Numbered from the stretch's first letter, positions 53,064 through 63,007 are shown. The stretch is DNA of 64,000 nt from Microbacteriaceae bacterium (GCA_004297935.1 SCRE01000023.1:124001-188000), one strand, 5' to 3'. The notes: a model not told the origin generated them from the letters alone. Program-made: numbers and translations.

Positions 53064-55169
53064 CTAACCGGCCAGCAGCGTCGTCAGTTCGCCGGCATCC
53101 GTCGTCGGCAGGCGGCAGACGAAGTCGCGGCAATAGTATGCGGTCGCACGCCCGTCCACGACGATGCGCGCCTCGAACAGCTCGAACCCCGCTCGTGCAA
53201 AGGCGGATGCCTGCTCGTCGGTCACGACCGCCGTCACGTCGGCCGACGGGGCGCGTCGGGCGAGGGCGGCCAGTTCTTCGGATGCCGTGTCTGCGTGATG
53301 CGGCCGCGATTGCGGCTTCGGTCGCGACTCCGCCGCGGACGGTTCTACTCCGGCAGACCCTGCTCGCACCGGTTCCTGGCCGCCCGGCGTCACGACGACA
53401 AGCTGGATCGGGTCGTGTGCGAGGCCGGACATGAGCTCGAGCGCCGCGCCGAAGGACAGCGGCGACGCGAGTGCGGAACCGGCGACGATGCGCATGGCGG
53501 ATGCGGCGGCATCCTCGTAGTGCCGCTGACCTGTCAGCAGAAAGAGCCGGTGAGCCGCGGCCGCGGTGGCCGAGAGTCCGGATGGGTATGCGCCCTCTGA
53601 TGGATCCACGGTGATCGCCAGGCCCCGGGTGACAAGCACCGGGTCGGCGCCGCCGGGCGCGGCGAACGGCGCGGCCGCACCGGTGAATTGCACGACCGCG
53701 GCGACAGCGGCGGCGGCGGTGATCGTCGAGTCCACAATGTCACGCGCTGCCGCGGCATAACGGCTCTCACCGGTCGCGAGCGCGAGATCGAGCAGACCGC
53801 CGGCGAGCATGCCGTAGTCCTCGAGTGTTGCGGATGCGTCCGACACGCGTTCGCCAAGCGACGCCCGCGACAGTGCGCCTTCTGGACCGCGATGGCGGAC
53901 CAGAAGCAGGTCTGCGGTTTCTCGTGCGGCGCGGATCCAATCCGGCCGGTCCAGCAGAGCGCCGGCGTGGGCCAGAGCCCCGATCACAAGGCCGTTCCAG
54001 CCGGTCAGCACCTTCTCGTCGAGCGCCGGCGGTCTCTGCTGCGACCGCGCAGCGGCATCGAGCAGGTAATACTCGCCTTCGACGCGCTCGCCGTCGACCG
54101 TGCTCTCGGAGTCCTGCGCCGACGCGAAACCTCCGGTCGGCAGGCGCAGCACATCGAGCAGGAATCGAGCGATGCCGTCGGCGACGGCCACCGAATCCGG
54201 GGCGCCAGCATCCGCACGCGGAGGGCCGGCTGCGGCACCCCTGAACGCGTTGTCATCACCCTCCTCTGCCGAGTTCGCAGCATATGTCTCCGGTGCTGCG
54301 CTCGCCGCGCCCGCAGCCGGTTGGCCGGCAGCAACCGCAGCGCCTGCAGCATCCGCATAGAGTCGGAGGAGTTGCGCGTTGTCGTACAGCATCCGTTCGT
54401 AGTGCGGCACGCTCCAATCACGCTGCGTCGCATAGCGGAAGAACCCGCCCTCGATCGGGTCGCGCAGTGGTGAAGCGGCCATCTTCGCCAGTGTGCGCAG
54501 CGCGCTCGGCGCTCCGGTCGGCTGCCGTAGCAGAAAGCCGAGTGCGGGTGCGATCGGGAACTTCGGTGCCGCGCCGAACCCGCCGTACAGTCGATCTTCG
54601 TGCGCGGCCAGCCCGGCGGCGGCCGCATCCAGCGCCTGCGCATCGGGAAGCTCGCTGGCGGCCGCGGGTGCGGCGGAGGCCAGCGCATCCGTCACGAGAG
54701 TCGCGGTCTGCAACACGTCATCGCGCCGATTCGTCCACGCGTCGGATACGGCGTCGAGCACCTGCCGGAAGGATGACTGTCCGCGCCGCGACTCAGGCGG
54801 AAAATACGTGCCGGCGAAGAACACACGACCCTCCGGAGTCGCGAAGATCGATAGCGGCCAGCCCAGATTCTGCGAGAACGCGCTGGCTGCGGCGAGGTAG
54901 CCGGCATCGACATCCGGATGCTCCTCCCGATCCACCTTGACGCCTACGAACCGCGCGTTCAGCTCGGCGGCGAGTTCCGGATCGCTGAAGCTCTCGCGCG
55001 CCATCACGTGACACCAGTGACACGTGGAATAGCCGATCGAGATGAACATCGGCACATCGCGCCGGCGTGCCTCCTCGAATGCGTCCTCTCCCCACGGATA
55101 CCAGTCGACCGGGTTCTGCGCGTGCGCACGTAGGTAGGGGCTGATCGCGTCGGCAAGTCGGTTGGTCAT
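53064..55169 (-). CDS. Thioredoxin domain-containing DUF255/YyaL family protein
   Basis: 701 residues. The N-terminal thioredoxin-like part has [70 protein letters not shown] with CHWC. The middle and C-terminal part is an alpha/alpha-toroid similar to glycosyl-hydrolase cores ([36 protein letters not shown]). The family's function is not settled. The start ATG at 55169 (cgttggtcat side) is preceded by agcgtgagc without a clear ribosome site. Alanine-rich inserts break the toroid in places ([20 protein letters not shown]). Confidence 0.9.
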   Translation of the reverse strand: MTNRLADAISPYLRAHAQNPVDWYPWGEDAFEEARRRDVPMFISIGYSTCHWCHVMARESFSDPELAAELNARFVGVKVDREEHPDVDAGYLAAASAFSQNLGWPLSIFATPEGRVFFAGTYFPPESRRGQSSFRQVLDAVSDAWTNRRDDVLQTATLVTDALASAAPAAASELPDAQALDAAAAGLAAHEDRLYGGFGAAPKFPIAPALGFLLRQPTGAPSALRTLAKMAASPLRDPIEGGFFRYATQRDWSVPHYERMLYDNAQLLRLYADAAGAAVAAGQPAAGAASAAPETYAANSAEEGDDNAFRGAAAGPPRADAGAPDSVAVADGIARFLLDVLRLPTGGFASAQDSESTVDGERVEGEYYLLDAAARSQQRPPALDEKVLTGWNGLVIGALAHAGALLDRPDWIRAARETADLLLVRHRGPEGALSRASLGERVSDASATLEDYGMLAGGLLDLALATGESRYAAAARDIVDSTITAAAAVAAVVQFTGAAAPFAAPGGADPVLVTRGLAITVDPSEGAYPSGLSATAAAAHRLFLLTGQRHYEDAAASAMRIVAGSALASPLSFGAALELMSGLAHDPIQLVVVTPGGQEPVRAGSAGVEPSAAESRPKPQSRPHHADTASEELAALARRAPSADVTAVVTDEQASAFARAGFELFEARIVVDGRATAYYCRDFVCRLPTTDAGELTTLLAG

Positions 55170-55325
55170 GCTCTCAGCGTAGGCTCCTCGCCGCGCAGCG
55201 GGTCATCGCGGCAAGATCCGCAGATTGTGGTGCGCAAAGTGTCGGGCTGGGCGAGGGAAGCAGCACATCGCGCACCACTTCGTGAACGCAGCGCACGCAA
55301 TGCAAACCACGCGCACGCGGATCCG

Positions 55326-56804
55326 TCAGGCGGTCACGTGATGTGCATCCCACACGTCTGCGCCCTCGCGCGCGGCGACGTGCAGGTTCTGCGGCCGCGG
55401 CAGGCCGAGATGCTCGCGCAGGGTCGAGCCGACGTACTCGGTGCGGAACAGGCCGCGACGGCGCAACTCGGGCACGACGAGGCCCGTGAATGCCGCGAAT
55501 TGCCCACCCATAAACGCGCTGAGCACGTTGAACCCATCGACGGCCCCGGAGCCGAACCAGGCGTCGAAGTGGTCTGCCACCTGCTTCGCGTCGCCGACGA
55601 TGACGGCGGATGCCGGAGCCACATGCGCCGCCAGCAGGTGCCGGTAGGTGACGGGTCGCGCGCCGCCGAGCATCCGCCCGGTGTTGACGGCGACGAACTC
55701 GAGCAACTGCTGGCCGTATTCGCTGAAGCGCGCCGTCGTGCTCGGGGGCAATTCGACGTCGAGCGATGCAGCACGCAGCGGCACGCCGACAGCGGCGCCG
55801 AGCGCGCGGAGCGATCGGTTCACCGGAAAGCCGGCAGATGCCGCGCCCGCACCCGATATTGCGCCCACGCCCGCAGCATCCCCCTCCAGCGGGACAAGCT
55901 CAAGCAGTGTGTCGAAGATGTCCTGAGCTTGCTTCGTCGTTTCCGCCACGATCGGCAGCACTGGTGTGATGATCTTCAGCGTCGCCGGGTCGCGACCGAC
56001 GGATGCCGCCTGCCGGCGCAGCTCCGACGAGAACTCGAGCGCATCCGGAAGCGAGTTCAGCGCGACGAGCGCCAGGTCGGCCACGTCGGTCACGAGCTCC
56101 CGTGAGTGCGGTGACCGGCCGGCGTGCATGATCGGCAGCTGGCCCTGCACCGGGCGGATCACGTTCAGGGGCCCGGCCACCGACACGTATTCACCCCTGT
56201 AATCGGCGGAATACAGGCGCGCCGGGTCGATGAGCGTTCCGGACGCTCGGTTGCGCACGAATGCGTCGTCCTCCCAGCTGTCCCAAAGCAGGCGCAGCAC
56301 ATCCACGAATTCTGTTGCGTGGCCGTAGCGATGCTGATTGCCCCAGTTCTCGCTGCCCTGGCGTTCGTCGCCCCCGTGTTTGCTGCCCCCGTGCTCATAC
56401 GCTCTGCGCGCATCCCGCCCGTGATTGGCGTCCGCCCGCGGGTCTGCCCCCGCAACGATATTCAGTCCGGCACGTCCGCCGCTCAGCAGGTCAATGGATG
56501 CGCTCTGCCGCGCCAACGTGTACGGGTCCGAGTAGATCGTGTTGACCGTTGCGATGAGCCCGATCGCGCTCAGCGGCTCCAGGTGCGCGACCAGGTGCGG
56601 GTCGGTGTAGGCGAGTTCCAGACCGGTCGATGGCCAGTCGCCGAAGAACACGAAATCGAACTTCGCGGCCTCTGCGAGCCTGGCCGTCTTGCGCAGCACG
56701 AGCGGATCTCTCAGCGGGTTGTTGTGCGCACCCGGGTACCGCCATCCGGATGGGAACGCGCCGAGCGCGCGGAACATTGCGCCGAGGATCAGGTGTGAAC
56801 TCAT
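55326..56804 (-). CDS. LLM-class FMN-dependent monooxygenase with unusual insert
   Basis: 492 residues of the NtaA/SnaA/DszA family. SHLILGAMFRALGAFPSGWRYPGAHNNPLRD, AEAAKFDFVFFGDWPS, EPLSAIGLIATVNTIYSDPYTLARQSASIDLLSGGRAGLNIVAGADPRADANHG are typical, and the end holds GLVVPELRRRGLFRTEYVGSTLREHLGLPRPQN. After the FMN segment, where the family normally has a short NFG...RY loop, this protein has about 30 extra residues rich in charge (RDARRAYEHGGSKHGGDERQGSENWGNQHRYGHATEF). A reductase gene follows 131 bases downstream on the same strand order. Confidence 0.88.
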   Translation of the reverse strand: MSSHLILGAMFRALGAFPSGWRYPGAHNNPLRDPLVLRKTARLAEAAKFDFVFFGDWPSTGLELAYTDPHLVAHLEPLSAIGLIATVNTIYSDPYTLARQSASIDLLSGGRAGLNIVAGADPRADANHGRDARRAYEHGGSKHGGDERQGSENWGNQHRYGHATEFVDVLRLLWDSWEDDAFVRNRASGTLIDPARLYSADYRGEYVSVAGPLNVIRPVQGQLPIMHAGRSPHSRELVTDVADLALVALNSLPDALEFSSELRRQAASVGRDPATLKIITPVLPIVAETTKQAQDIFDTLLELVPLEGDAAGVGAISGAGAASAGFPVNRSLRALGAAVGVPLRAASLDVELPPSTTARFSEYGQQLLEFVAVNTGRMLGGARPVTYRHLLAAHVAPASAVIVGDAKQVADHFDAWFGSGAVDGFNVLSAFMGGQFAAFTGLVVPELRRRGLFRTEYVGSTLREHLGLPRPQNLHVAAREGADVWDAHHVTA

Positions 56805-56934
56805 GCAGGCACGCTAGGAGCCATCGGCGGGCGGGCGCCAGTGCGAGAGGCACGGGCGTTCACACGACGAAACGATGCGTAACCTTCGAAGCGAAGGCTT
56901 GACGTGAGCGCGGACCGTGCACCCGCGCTGCGGA

Positions 56935-57531
56935 TCACTGCCCCAGCAGCGACCGCTCGATCGATTCGGCCTCCGCGACGTTGACACGGATCAGCGGGAT
57001 CGCGCGGGCGACAGCCAGATCGATGCGCTCATGCAGGTCCAGGCTGGTGACCGCGTGATTGGTGAAGTCCGAGTCGTTGGCGTACACACCGATCGGCAGT
57101 GTGAGTGCCTGGAAGAACCCGAACAGCGGCCGGAACTGGTGCTCGATGATCAGCGCGTGCCGGTCGCTGCCCCCGGTTGCGGCCAGCAGCACGGGGGTGT
57201 CAACGAGCGCATACTGGCCGACGAAGTCGAACAGGTGCTTGAACAGGCCGGTGAACGAGGCGCGGTACACCGGGCTGGCCACGATGAGCAGGTCGGCGCT
57301 CTCGATGCGCTGCAGCTCCTCCTCGACGGATGCCGGCAGCTGATCGCGTCGCAGCGCCCCGGCGAACTCCGGGCCGATGTCGTTCACCTGGATGACGTGC
57401 GCTTCGATATTCAACTCGCGCCCGAAGGCGGCGAGGATCTCCCGCACAAGCGCGGTCGTCTTGGATGGCGCATGCAGGCTGCCGGAGACGGCGACGACTT
57501 TGAGCGGGCGTGCAGTAGTGGATTCGGCCAT
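56935..57531 (-). CDS. NAD(P)H-dependent FMN reductase (SsuE/MsuE type)
   Basis: 198 residues. VVAVSGSLHAPSKTTALVREILAAF is the flavodoxin-like FMN-binding start and ADLLIVASPVYRASFTGLFKHLFDFV the second FMN loop, with ATGGSDRHALIIEHQFRPLFGFFQALTLPIGVYANDSDF completing the SsuE fold. It supplies FMNH2 to LLM monooxygenases such as the one encoded just downstream in transcription (55326-56804) and perhaps that at 30242. Start at the ATG at 57531. Confidence 0.92.
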   Translation of the reverse strand: MAESTTARPLKVVAVSGSLHAPSKTTALVREILAAFGRELNIEAHVIQVNDIGPEFAGALRRDQLPASVEEELQRIESADLLIVASPVYRASFTGLFKHLFDFVGQYALVDTPVLLAATGGSDRHALIIEHQFRPLFGFFQALTLPIGVYANDSDFTNHAVTSLDLHERIDLAVARAIPLIRVNVAEAESIERSLLGQ

Positions 57532-57643
57532 GTCTCGACGCTAGGCTGCGCCGCGCCCGCGCGCCATCACGGCCGAAACACAACGTAAAGAGCCCACACC
57601 GCGCACCGAACGGTGACACCGCCCGTTGCACCGCGACCAATCC

Positions 57644-58477
57644 CTAGTTCACCTCGAGCGGATGCGCGCTGCCGCGCCCCGCCTCACCCTTGTCCAGCGC
57701 TGCAATGGTGGCCAGCTCGGCATCCGCCAGTTCGAAATCGAAGATGTCGAAGTTCGCCGCCATGCGCTCCCTGTGGTTCGACTTCGGGATGGCGACGTTG
57801 CCGAGCTGGATGTGCCAGCGCAGAATCGTCTGCACCACCGACTTGCCATGCGCATCCGCAATCGATTTCAACTCGGGTGCCTGGCTGATCTTGCCCTGGC
57901 CGAGCGGACCCCACGCTTCCGTGGCGATTCCATGACTCAGGTCGAAGCCGCGCAACTCCGCCTGCTGAAAGTCGACGTGCAGTTCGATCTGGTTCACCGC
58001 CGGCGTCACACCGGTCTCGCCGATGATGCGTTCCAGGTGAGGCACCATGAAGTTGGAGACGCCGATCGCCTTCGCCCGGCCGGACGCCGCGATCTCGATC
58101 AGTTCCTCCCACGCCTTCGCGTAGGTGTCGCGCTTCGGCATCGGCCAGTGGATCAGGTACAGGTCGACACTGTCGAGCCCGAGCTTGTCGAGACTGGCCT
58201 GGAAGGCGCTTGCAGCGTTCGCCTGGTCGTCGTTCGCCAGCTTGGTGGTGACGAACAGCTCGTCGCGAGCGATTCCGGATGCCGCGAGCGCGGCTCCGAC
58301 GCCGTGCTCATTGTTGTATCCGGCGGCCGTGTCGATGTGTCGATAGCCCACCTCGAGCGCGTCGGAGGCGACGCGCTTCGTCTCGGCCGGGTCGACGCGG
58401 AAGACGCCGAAGCCGAGCTGCGGAATGTGCGTACCGTTGTTGAGGGCGATCGTGGGGACAGCGGTCGAAGAAGTCAT
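57644..58477 (-). CDS. Aldo/keto reductase
   Basis: 277 residues. The tetrad is complete: Asp49 in YRHIDTAAGY, Tyr54, Lys79 in FVTTKLAND and His110 in YLIHWPMP. NNGTHIPQLGFGVFRV and GVSNFMVPHLERIIGETGVTPAVNQIELH are typical of AKR5-like reductases; NADPH as cofactor is family knowledge. Substrate unknown. It lies between the FMN reductase and the acyl-CoA ligase, all on the minus strand but with gaps of over 100 bases. Confidence 0.93.
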   Translation of the reverse strand: MTSSTAVPTIALNNGTHIPQLGFGVFRVDPAETKRVASDALEVGYRHIDTAAGYNNEHGVGAALAASGIARDELFVTTKLANDDQANAASAFQASLDKLGLDSVDLYLIHWPMPKRDTYAKAWEELIEIAASGRAKAIGVSNFMVPHLERIIGETGVTPAVNQIELHVDFQQAELRGFDLSHGIATEAWGPLGQGKISQAPELKSIADAHGKSVVQTILRWHIQLGNVAIPKSNHRERMAANFDIFDFELADAELATIAALDKGEAGRGSAHPLEVN

Positions 58478-58503
58478 GCGTCAAGCCTAGGCCGCTCGTC
58501 TGA

Positions 58504-58596
58504 CACGCGGCTCTTCCGCTTCGGTGGTCGACCCACGCGGCTCTTCCGCATCGGTGGTCGAGTAACGAGCGCCAGCGAGTGTATCGAGACTTTCGA
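58504..58596. repeat. Palindromic repeat copy 6 with a 30-base tandem duplication
   Basis: acgcggctcttccgc-ttcggtggtcg occurs twice, 30 bases apart (58504 and 58534), then agtaacgagcgccagcgagt and gtatcgagac of the palindromic family. It lies between the ligase stop and the aldo/keto reductase start. Confidence 0.65.
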
Positions 58597-58610
58597 CCGC
58601 GGGGGGTGGG

Positions 58611-60185
58611 CTATACGTCGTATTGCGCGACGAGCTCGCGCTTGAGCACCTTGCCGCTCGGGCCGAGCGGCAGCGACTCGACGATCTCGATCCGGCGCGG
58701 GTATTTGTACGCCGCGACGTGCTCCTGGGTGAACGCGATCAGCTCGTCCGCCGTCGCCTCCGTGCCCGGCATCAGCGTGACCGCCGCCACGATCTCCTGA
58801 CCGTGGGTCTCATGTCGCACCCCGAACACGGCGACCATCGACACGCTCGGATGCGTCGACAGCACCTCTTCGACCTCGCGCGGATAAACGTTGTAACCGT
58901 TGCGCAGGATCATGTCCTTCTTGCGGTCGACGATCGTGATGTAGTCATCGTCGCTCTTGGTGCCGAGGTCGCCGCTGCGGAACCATCCGTCGACCATCGC
59001 CTCGGTATCCGCATCTGGCCGGTTGAGGTAGCCCTTCATCAGGTTGTGCCCTCTGATGACGATCTCACCGAGCTCGCCGCGCGGCAGCAAGCGGATGCCG
59101 CCCTCGAGCTCGGCATCCGCGATCTCGACGTCGACACCCCAGATCGGCTGGCCGACGGTGCCGGGGCGGGTCGGCTTGCCACGGTGGTTGAAGCTGGCCA
59201 CGGGTGAGGTCTCGGTGAGGCCGTATCCTTCGTGCACGACGATGCCGTAGACATCCTTCATGCGTTCGATCACGGCGAGCGGAATCGCCGAGCCGCCGGA
59301 GAGTCCGTAGCGCAGCGGCGGGCGTTCTGGGTTGGCTTTCGCGGCCTCGAGCAACGCGATGTACATGGTCGGCACGCCCGTCATGATCGTGCACCGATGC
59401 TTGTTCAGCAGGGCCAGAGCGGAGGCACCGTCGAATTTCGGCAGGAGCACGACGGCCAAGCCCACCCGGAAGCCGATGTTCATGACGCAGGTCTGGCCGA
59501 ACGTGTGGAACAGCGGCAGGCAGCCGAGCATACGATCTTCCGGTGTGAGGTCGATCGTTCCGATCAGCATGGTGTTGACCTGCTCGATCAGGGCGAAGTG
59601 GCAGCCCTCCGCGCCCTTCGGTTTGCCCGTGGTGCCACTGGTGTACAGAATCGTCGCCGTGTCGAGCGGATCGCGTGGCACGTACGTGTCGATCGGCGTG
59701 GCGGTGCGCGCCGCATCTTCGAGGCGCGGGGCGGGCACCTGGTCGACCATCGCATCCGGAACCAGAACGCTCAGCACCGGCACACCGGCGATCGCGGAGC
59801 CCTTCGCGCCCTCGCCGAGCAGCGGCGCGGCGCAGATCATGAGCTTGGCGCCGCTGTCTTTCAAGACGTAGTCGATCTCTTCGGCCTTCAGCAGCGCGTG
59901 GATTGGTACGACGACCGCGCCCAGCGAGAGGATGGCGAAGTACACGCGCGGAAAATCCGGAACGTTCGGAATCAGCACGGCCACGGCATCCCCCGGCCCG
60001 ATGCCGCGCTCGCGCAGTGCACCCGCATACGCGCGGGTCTCGTCCCAGAGCGTCGCGTAGCTGATCTGCTGCTCGCCGAAGATCAGCGCGATGTTGTCGG
60101 GCAGGCGATGCGCCGTCTCGGCAAGGATCGATGCAACCGACATGGTGGCGAAACCGTGACTGGACATGAGGTGCTCCGTCTTCAT
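58611..60185 (-). CDS. Fatty-acid/aryl CoA ligase (AMP-binding)
   Basis: 524 residues. AMP-binding P-loop TILYTSGTTGKPKGAEG lies near residue 177, followed by the adenylate motif HEGYGLTETSPVASFNHRG and the hinge motif WFRSGDLGTKSDDDYITIVDRKKDMILRNGYNVYPREVEEVLSTHPSV. C-terminal catalytic Lys is in LPLGPSGKVLKRELV. It activates a carboxylic acid as acyl-AMP then CoA thioester. An N-terminal lead MKTEHLMSSHGF is short; the second ATG (MSSHGFATMSV) is a plausible alternative start. Confidence 0.93.
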   Translation of the reverse strand: MKTEHLMSSHGFATMSVASILAETAHRLPDNIALIFGEQQISYATLWDETRAYAGALRERGIGPGDAVAVLIPNVPDFPRVYFAILSLGAVVVPIHALLKAEEIDYVLKDSGAKLMICAAPLLGEGAKGSAIAGVPVLSVLVPDAMVDQVPAPRLEDAARTATPIDTYVPRDPLDTATILYTSGTTGKPKGAEGCHFALIEQVNTMLIGTIDLTPEDRMLGCLPLFHTFGQTCVMNIGFRVGLAVVLLPKFDGASALALLNKHRCTIMTGVPTMYIALLEAAKANPERPPLRYGLSGGSAIPLAVIERMKDVYGIVVHEGYGLTETSPVASFNHRGKPTRPGTVGQPIWGVDVEIADAELEGGIRLLPRGELGEIVIRGHNLMKGYLNRPDADTEAMVDGWFRSGDLGTKSDDDYITIVDRKKDMILRNGYNVYPREVEEVLSTHPSVSMVAVFGVRHETHGQEIVAAVTLMPGTEATADELIAFTQEHVAAYKYPRRIEIVESLPLGPSGKVLKRELVAQYDV

Positions 60186-60306
60186 TGACTCGAACAGCTG
60201 ACTCGAACGATCCTTCGGGTTCAGGGATCTGTGGGACCTACGTTACAGCGCGCGCGACCCCGGTGGCCGTGCCGCTGCTTCGGTCAGGGAACGCGGCGGG
60301 CCACTC

Positions 60307-61038
60307 TCAGCTCGCCGCTTCTGTCACGGTCTGGTTTCGCGCCTCGTCGAGGTAGGCGTATGCAGTCACTCGGGAGATGCCCAGGCGTGCGGCGACGCTT
60401 TCAACCCCTCGCCTCATCTGAAGCACCCCCTGCTGATCCAGTTGGGTGAGCACCGTGATCCGATCACCACGACCCATCTCCTCCACCGGTTTGCCGATCT
60501 CGCGGATGGCGTCGGTGACCATTGCGTCCATGACGGCCAGCAGATCCCGCCCGATGAACTCGTTCACCTCGCCCTCCGGTGTGGGCGCGGGCTGGGGCAA
60601 CAATCCATCGAGAAGCGCACGGGCACGCTGCACGGTGCTGACATCGAAGTTGATGCACAAAGCAGCGATGATGTTGCCCTCCGGGTTGCGAAAGTACACC
60701 GAGGAGCATCTAAGCTGACGCCCATTGCTCGTGAATCCGCGGTAACCGAAGACGTTGTGATCGACCGCCTGATTCTGGATGACGGCAGCGCCGAGACTGG
60801 TGGACGGACCTCCGACCTCGCGTCCAGTGACATGCCCGTTCTCGATGGCCACGATCGTGTGACCGAGATCGGGGTCGGGATCGGATAGATCATGGAGTAC
60901 GACTTCGCAACTCGGTCCGCCCGCCGCCGCCATCGCACGCATGACGGGGCGGAACACAGCGAGGATGTCCGCGATTGAGGTGAATGTCGCGATGTGCGAG
61001 GCGTCGTCCATCGGCGGTGGTGCAGAACGCGTGATCAT
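60307..61038 (-). CDS. YheO-like PAS/HTH transcriptional regulator
   Basis: About 243 residues. The N-terminal PAS-like domain (ILAVFRPVMRAMAAAGGPSCEVVLHDLSDPDPDLGHTIVAIENGHVTGREVGGPST) and the C-terminal HTH (DRITVLTQLDQQGVLQMRRGVESVAARLGISRVTAYAYLDEAR) are the YheO architecture; the family includes DauR, a D-arginine catabolism repressor. I place the start at the ATG at 61038, preceded by GAGGGGAAG, rather than 61062. Divergent from the amino-acid transporter at 61403 with an inverted repeat between, so it is its likely regulator. Confidence 0.9.
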   Translation of the reverse strand: MITRSAPPPMDDASHIATFTSIADILAVFRPVMRAMAAAGGPSCEVVLHDLSDPDPDLGHTIVAIENGHVTGREVGGPSTSLGAAVIQNQAVDHNVFGYRGFTSNGRQLRCSSVYFRNPEGNIIAALCINFDVSTVQRARALLDGLLPQPAPTPEGEVNEFIGRDLLAVMDAMVTDAIREIGKPVEEMGRGDRITVLTQLDQQGVLQMRRGVESVAARLGISRVTAYAYLDEARNQTVTEAAS

Positions 61039-61120
61039 CTTGCTTCCCCTCTTCCTCTGCAATGTCGATCTTAAGTGTCCGTGTTCAGCTTCACGACGGT
61101 GGCATCGTCAATACTATCTT

Positions 61121-61149
61121 ACAGAATGTCTATGATCTAGACATACTGT
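61121..61149. promoter_or_regulatory. Operator-like inverted repeat for the YheO/transporter pair
   Basis: ACAGAATGTCTA (61121-61132) and TAGACATACTGT (61138-61149) are inverse around TGATC, with one mismatch (A versus T at the fourth base from the outer end of the core). The site sits in the 360-base divergent gap and is the best candidate for the YheO-type regulator operator. The rest of 61150-61402 is leader sequence without a convincing gene; a 67-codon frame at 61166 has no family match. Confidence 0.65.
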
Positions 61150-61402
61150 TCGGATTGATGATAGCTTGACTAACGATCACGACCGGCAGCTGAAAGATGC
61201 ACTGAACCCGGTCGTGCGCAGCGCCGAATCTGTACCACAAGCAAGGAGGCTTCAACCTGAATCCACCGGCCAGGTTGGTTGGCGGGTACTGATTTTGATA
61301 CAGGTCGGTTTTCTCGCGGCAGGTGCGTGCGAGTGCCGGGGCGCGCCGTCCCGGTGTCCCACTCAGTGAAGCAAATACGGAAAGAAAGGTGGAGAAGTAA
61401 AC

Positions 61403-62245
61403 ATGAAAAGCAAAACGAGAGTCCGCGCAGTCGCCGGGCTGATCACTGCTGTCGCGGAGGCAGTCGCCCTAGTCGGTTGTACCCCTACTTCGAGCGGGCA
61501 GACAGGCGCGGCCGGAACGCAGGCGTCGGAGCTCAGCCAAATCCTGAATCGCGGCACTATCCGCGTAGCGGATTGTCTGAGCTTCGCTCCCTTCGGCTTC
61601 AAGAACGCACAGGGGAACCCAGACGGTTACGACGTCGACATCGCCAAAGCTATCGCGCAACAGCTCGGCGTCAAGCTCCAGATGGTTGACACGACGTCAG
61701 CGAACCGAATTCCAAACCTCCAAACGAATAAGGTCGACCTGGTCATCTGCAACTTCACCCGTAACGGCGAACGAGCCAAGCAAGTAGCATTCACCGATCC
61801 GTACGTTGTCGCCAGCGAGTCGCTCCTCGTCAAGCAGGACAGCGGAATCAACAGCATCAATGACCTTTCTGGCAAGACTGTTGCCACTGTCAAAGGTTCA
61901 ACCGACTCCGACATACTCCAGACTCATCACGCCAACGTCAAAACGCAGGAATATGACACCTCCCAGGCGGCAATTCTTGCGGTGAAGCAAGGACAAGCGT
62001 CGGCAATGATCGAAGACAGCAACTTCCTGGCCTATCAAGCAAAGCTTGACCCCAGTCTCAAGGTCACGGGTGACCAGCTGGTCCCCCTTGAGTACAACGC
62101 CATGGCCGTGAAACAAGGCGACCAGATCTGGTTGAACTGGATGAACCTGTTCCTGTTCGACTACAACGCCTCGGGGCAGAACGCAACCGACTACCAGAAA
62201 TGGTTCGGCATCAAGCCCAAGTATCCGCTGCAACCGCAGTACTAA
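61403..62245 (+). CDS. Amino-acid ABC transporter substrate-binding lipoprotein
   Basis: 280 residues. The lipobox is LVGC with Cys26, although a Glu at residue 19 lies inside the hydrophobic stretch. Family 3 solute-binding features: LNRGTIRVADCLSFAPFGFKNAQGNPDGYDVDIAKAIAQQLGVKLQMVDTTSANRIPNLQTNKVDLVICNFTRNGERAKQVAFTDPYVVASESLLVKQDSGINSINDLSGKTVATVKGSTDSD. Binds a polar amino acid and delivers it to the permeases that follow. The start ATG has AAAGGTGGAG upstream. Confidence 0.93.
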   Translation: MKSKTRVRAVAGLITAVAEAVALVGCTPTSSGQTGAAGTQASELSQILNRGTIRVADCLSFAPFGFKNAQGNPDGYDVDIAKAIAQQLGVKLQMVDTTSANRIPNLQTNKVDLVICNFTRNGERAKQVAFTDPYVVASESLLVKQDSGINSINDLSGKTVATVKGSTDSDILQTHHANVKTQEYDTSQAAILAVKQGQASAMIEDSNFLAYQAKLDPSLKVTGDQLVPLEYNAMAVKQGDQIWLNWMNLFLFDYNASGQNATDYQKWFGIKPKYPLQPQY

Positions 62246-62272
62246 TCAACCGGACAAAGGCGGAGGTGATTG

Positions 62273-63007
62273 ATGCTATACCAGTGGCTCACTGTTTTTG
62301 GATACTTACCAGTAATTCTCCAAGCTGCGCTGCTGGCGATCGAGGTCACCATCCTGGCATTCGTGCTCGCGCTTGCGCTTGGCGTCGTCGCGGCACTGGG
62401 AAGAAATTCACGCTTCAAGATCCTCCGCCTCGGGGCCGGTGTCTATGTCGAAGTAATCCGCAACACACCGGTCCTGCTGCAAATCTTTGTCGCCTTCTTC
62501 GCCGTTCCATCCCTCGGCATAAACATCGATGCGTTCTCGGCCGGTGTCATGGCATTGGGCGTGAACGTCGGTGCTTACCTGTGCGAGGTCTTTCGAGCAG
62601 GAATCTCCTCCGTGTCGAAGGGACAGCTTGAGGCTGCGCGAATACTCGGTTTGGGCGAGGCGCAAGTCTTCACATACGTCGTCTTACCTCAGGCCCTTCG
62701 AAACGTATACCCCGCTGTCATTAACAACCTGATCCAGATCCTGCTCGGAACCTCGCTACTGTCGGCGATTGCATTACCTGAGCTAACAGGGATGGCGACC
62801 ATTCTTAACGCACGTACCTTGATATTCCTGCCAATCTTCACGATCACGCTTCTGATTTACCTCATCTTGAGCAATGCACTGTCGTTGATCGGTGCCGCGG
62901 TCGGTAAGAGGATATTCAAACCTGCACTCATCATGCGACGGTCGACACTTGGCACGAGGTTCGCCGTCAGACGGGTCGGTCGGCCTGCGATGGGAGTGAA
63001 GAAGTGA
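62273..63007 (+). CDS. Amino-acid ABC transporter permease (HisM/GlnP-like)
   Basis: About 244 residues from the ATG at 62273, six bases after GGAGG; a TTG at 62270 is less well spaced. It has five or so membrane helices and the coupling segment EVFRAGISSVSKGQLEAARILGLGEAQVFTYVVLPQALRNVYPAVINNLIQILLGTSLLSAIALPELTG, the conserved EAAxxLG loop that contacts the ATPase. Its stop overlaps the next permease start as GTGA. Confidence 0.94.
   Translation: MLYQWLTVFGYLPVILQAALLAIEVTILAFVLALALGVVAALGRNSRFKILRLGAGVYVEVIRNTPVLLQIFVAFFAVPSLGINIDAFSAGVMALGVNVGAYLCEVFRAGISSVSKGQLEAARILGLGEAQVFTYVVLPQALRNVYPAVINNLIQILLGTSLLSAIALPELTGMATILNARTLIFLPIFTITLLIYLILSNALSLIGAAVGKRIFKPALIMRRSTLGTRFAVRRVGRPAMGVKK

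Noticed and set aside
61166-61369. 67-codon frame in the transporter leader
   Set aside because: TTG start, no ribosome site, no family; better explained as leader sequence.
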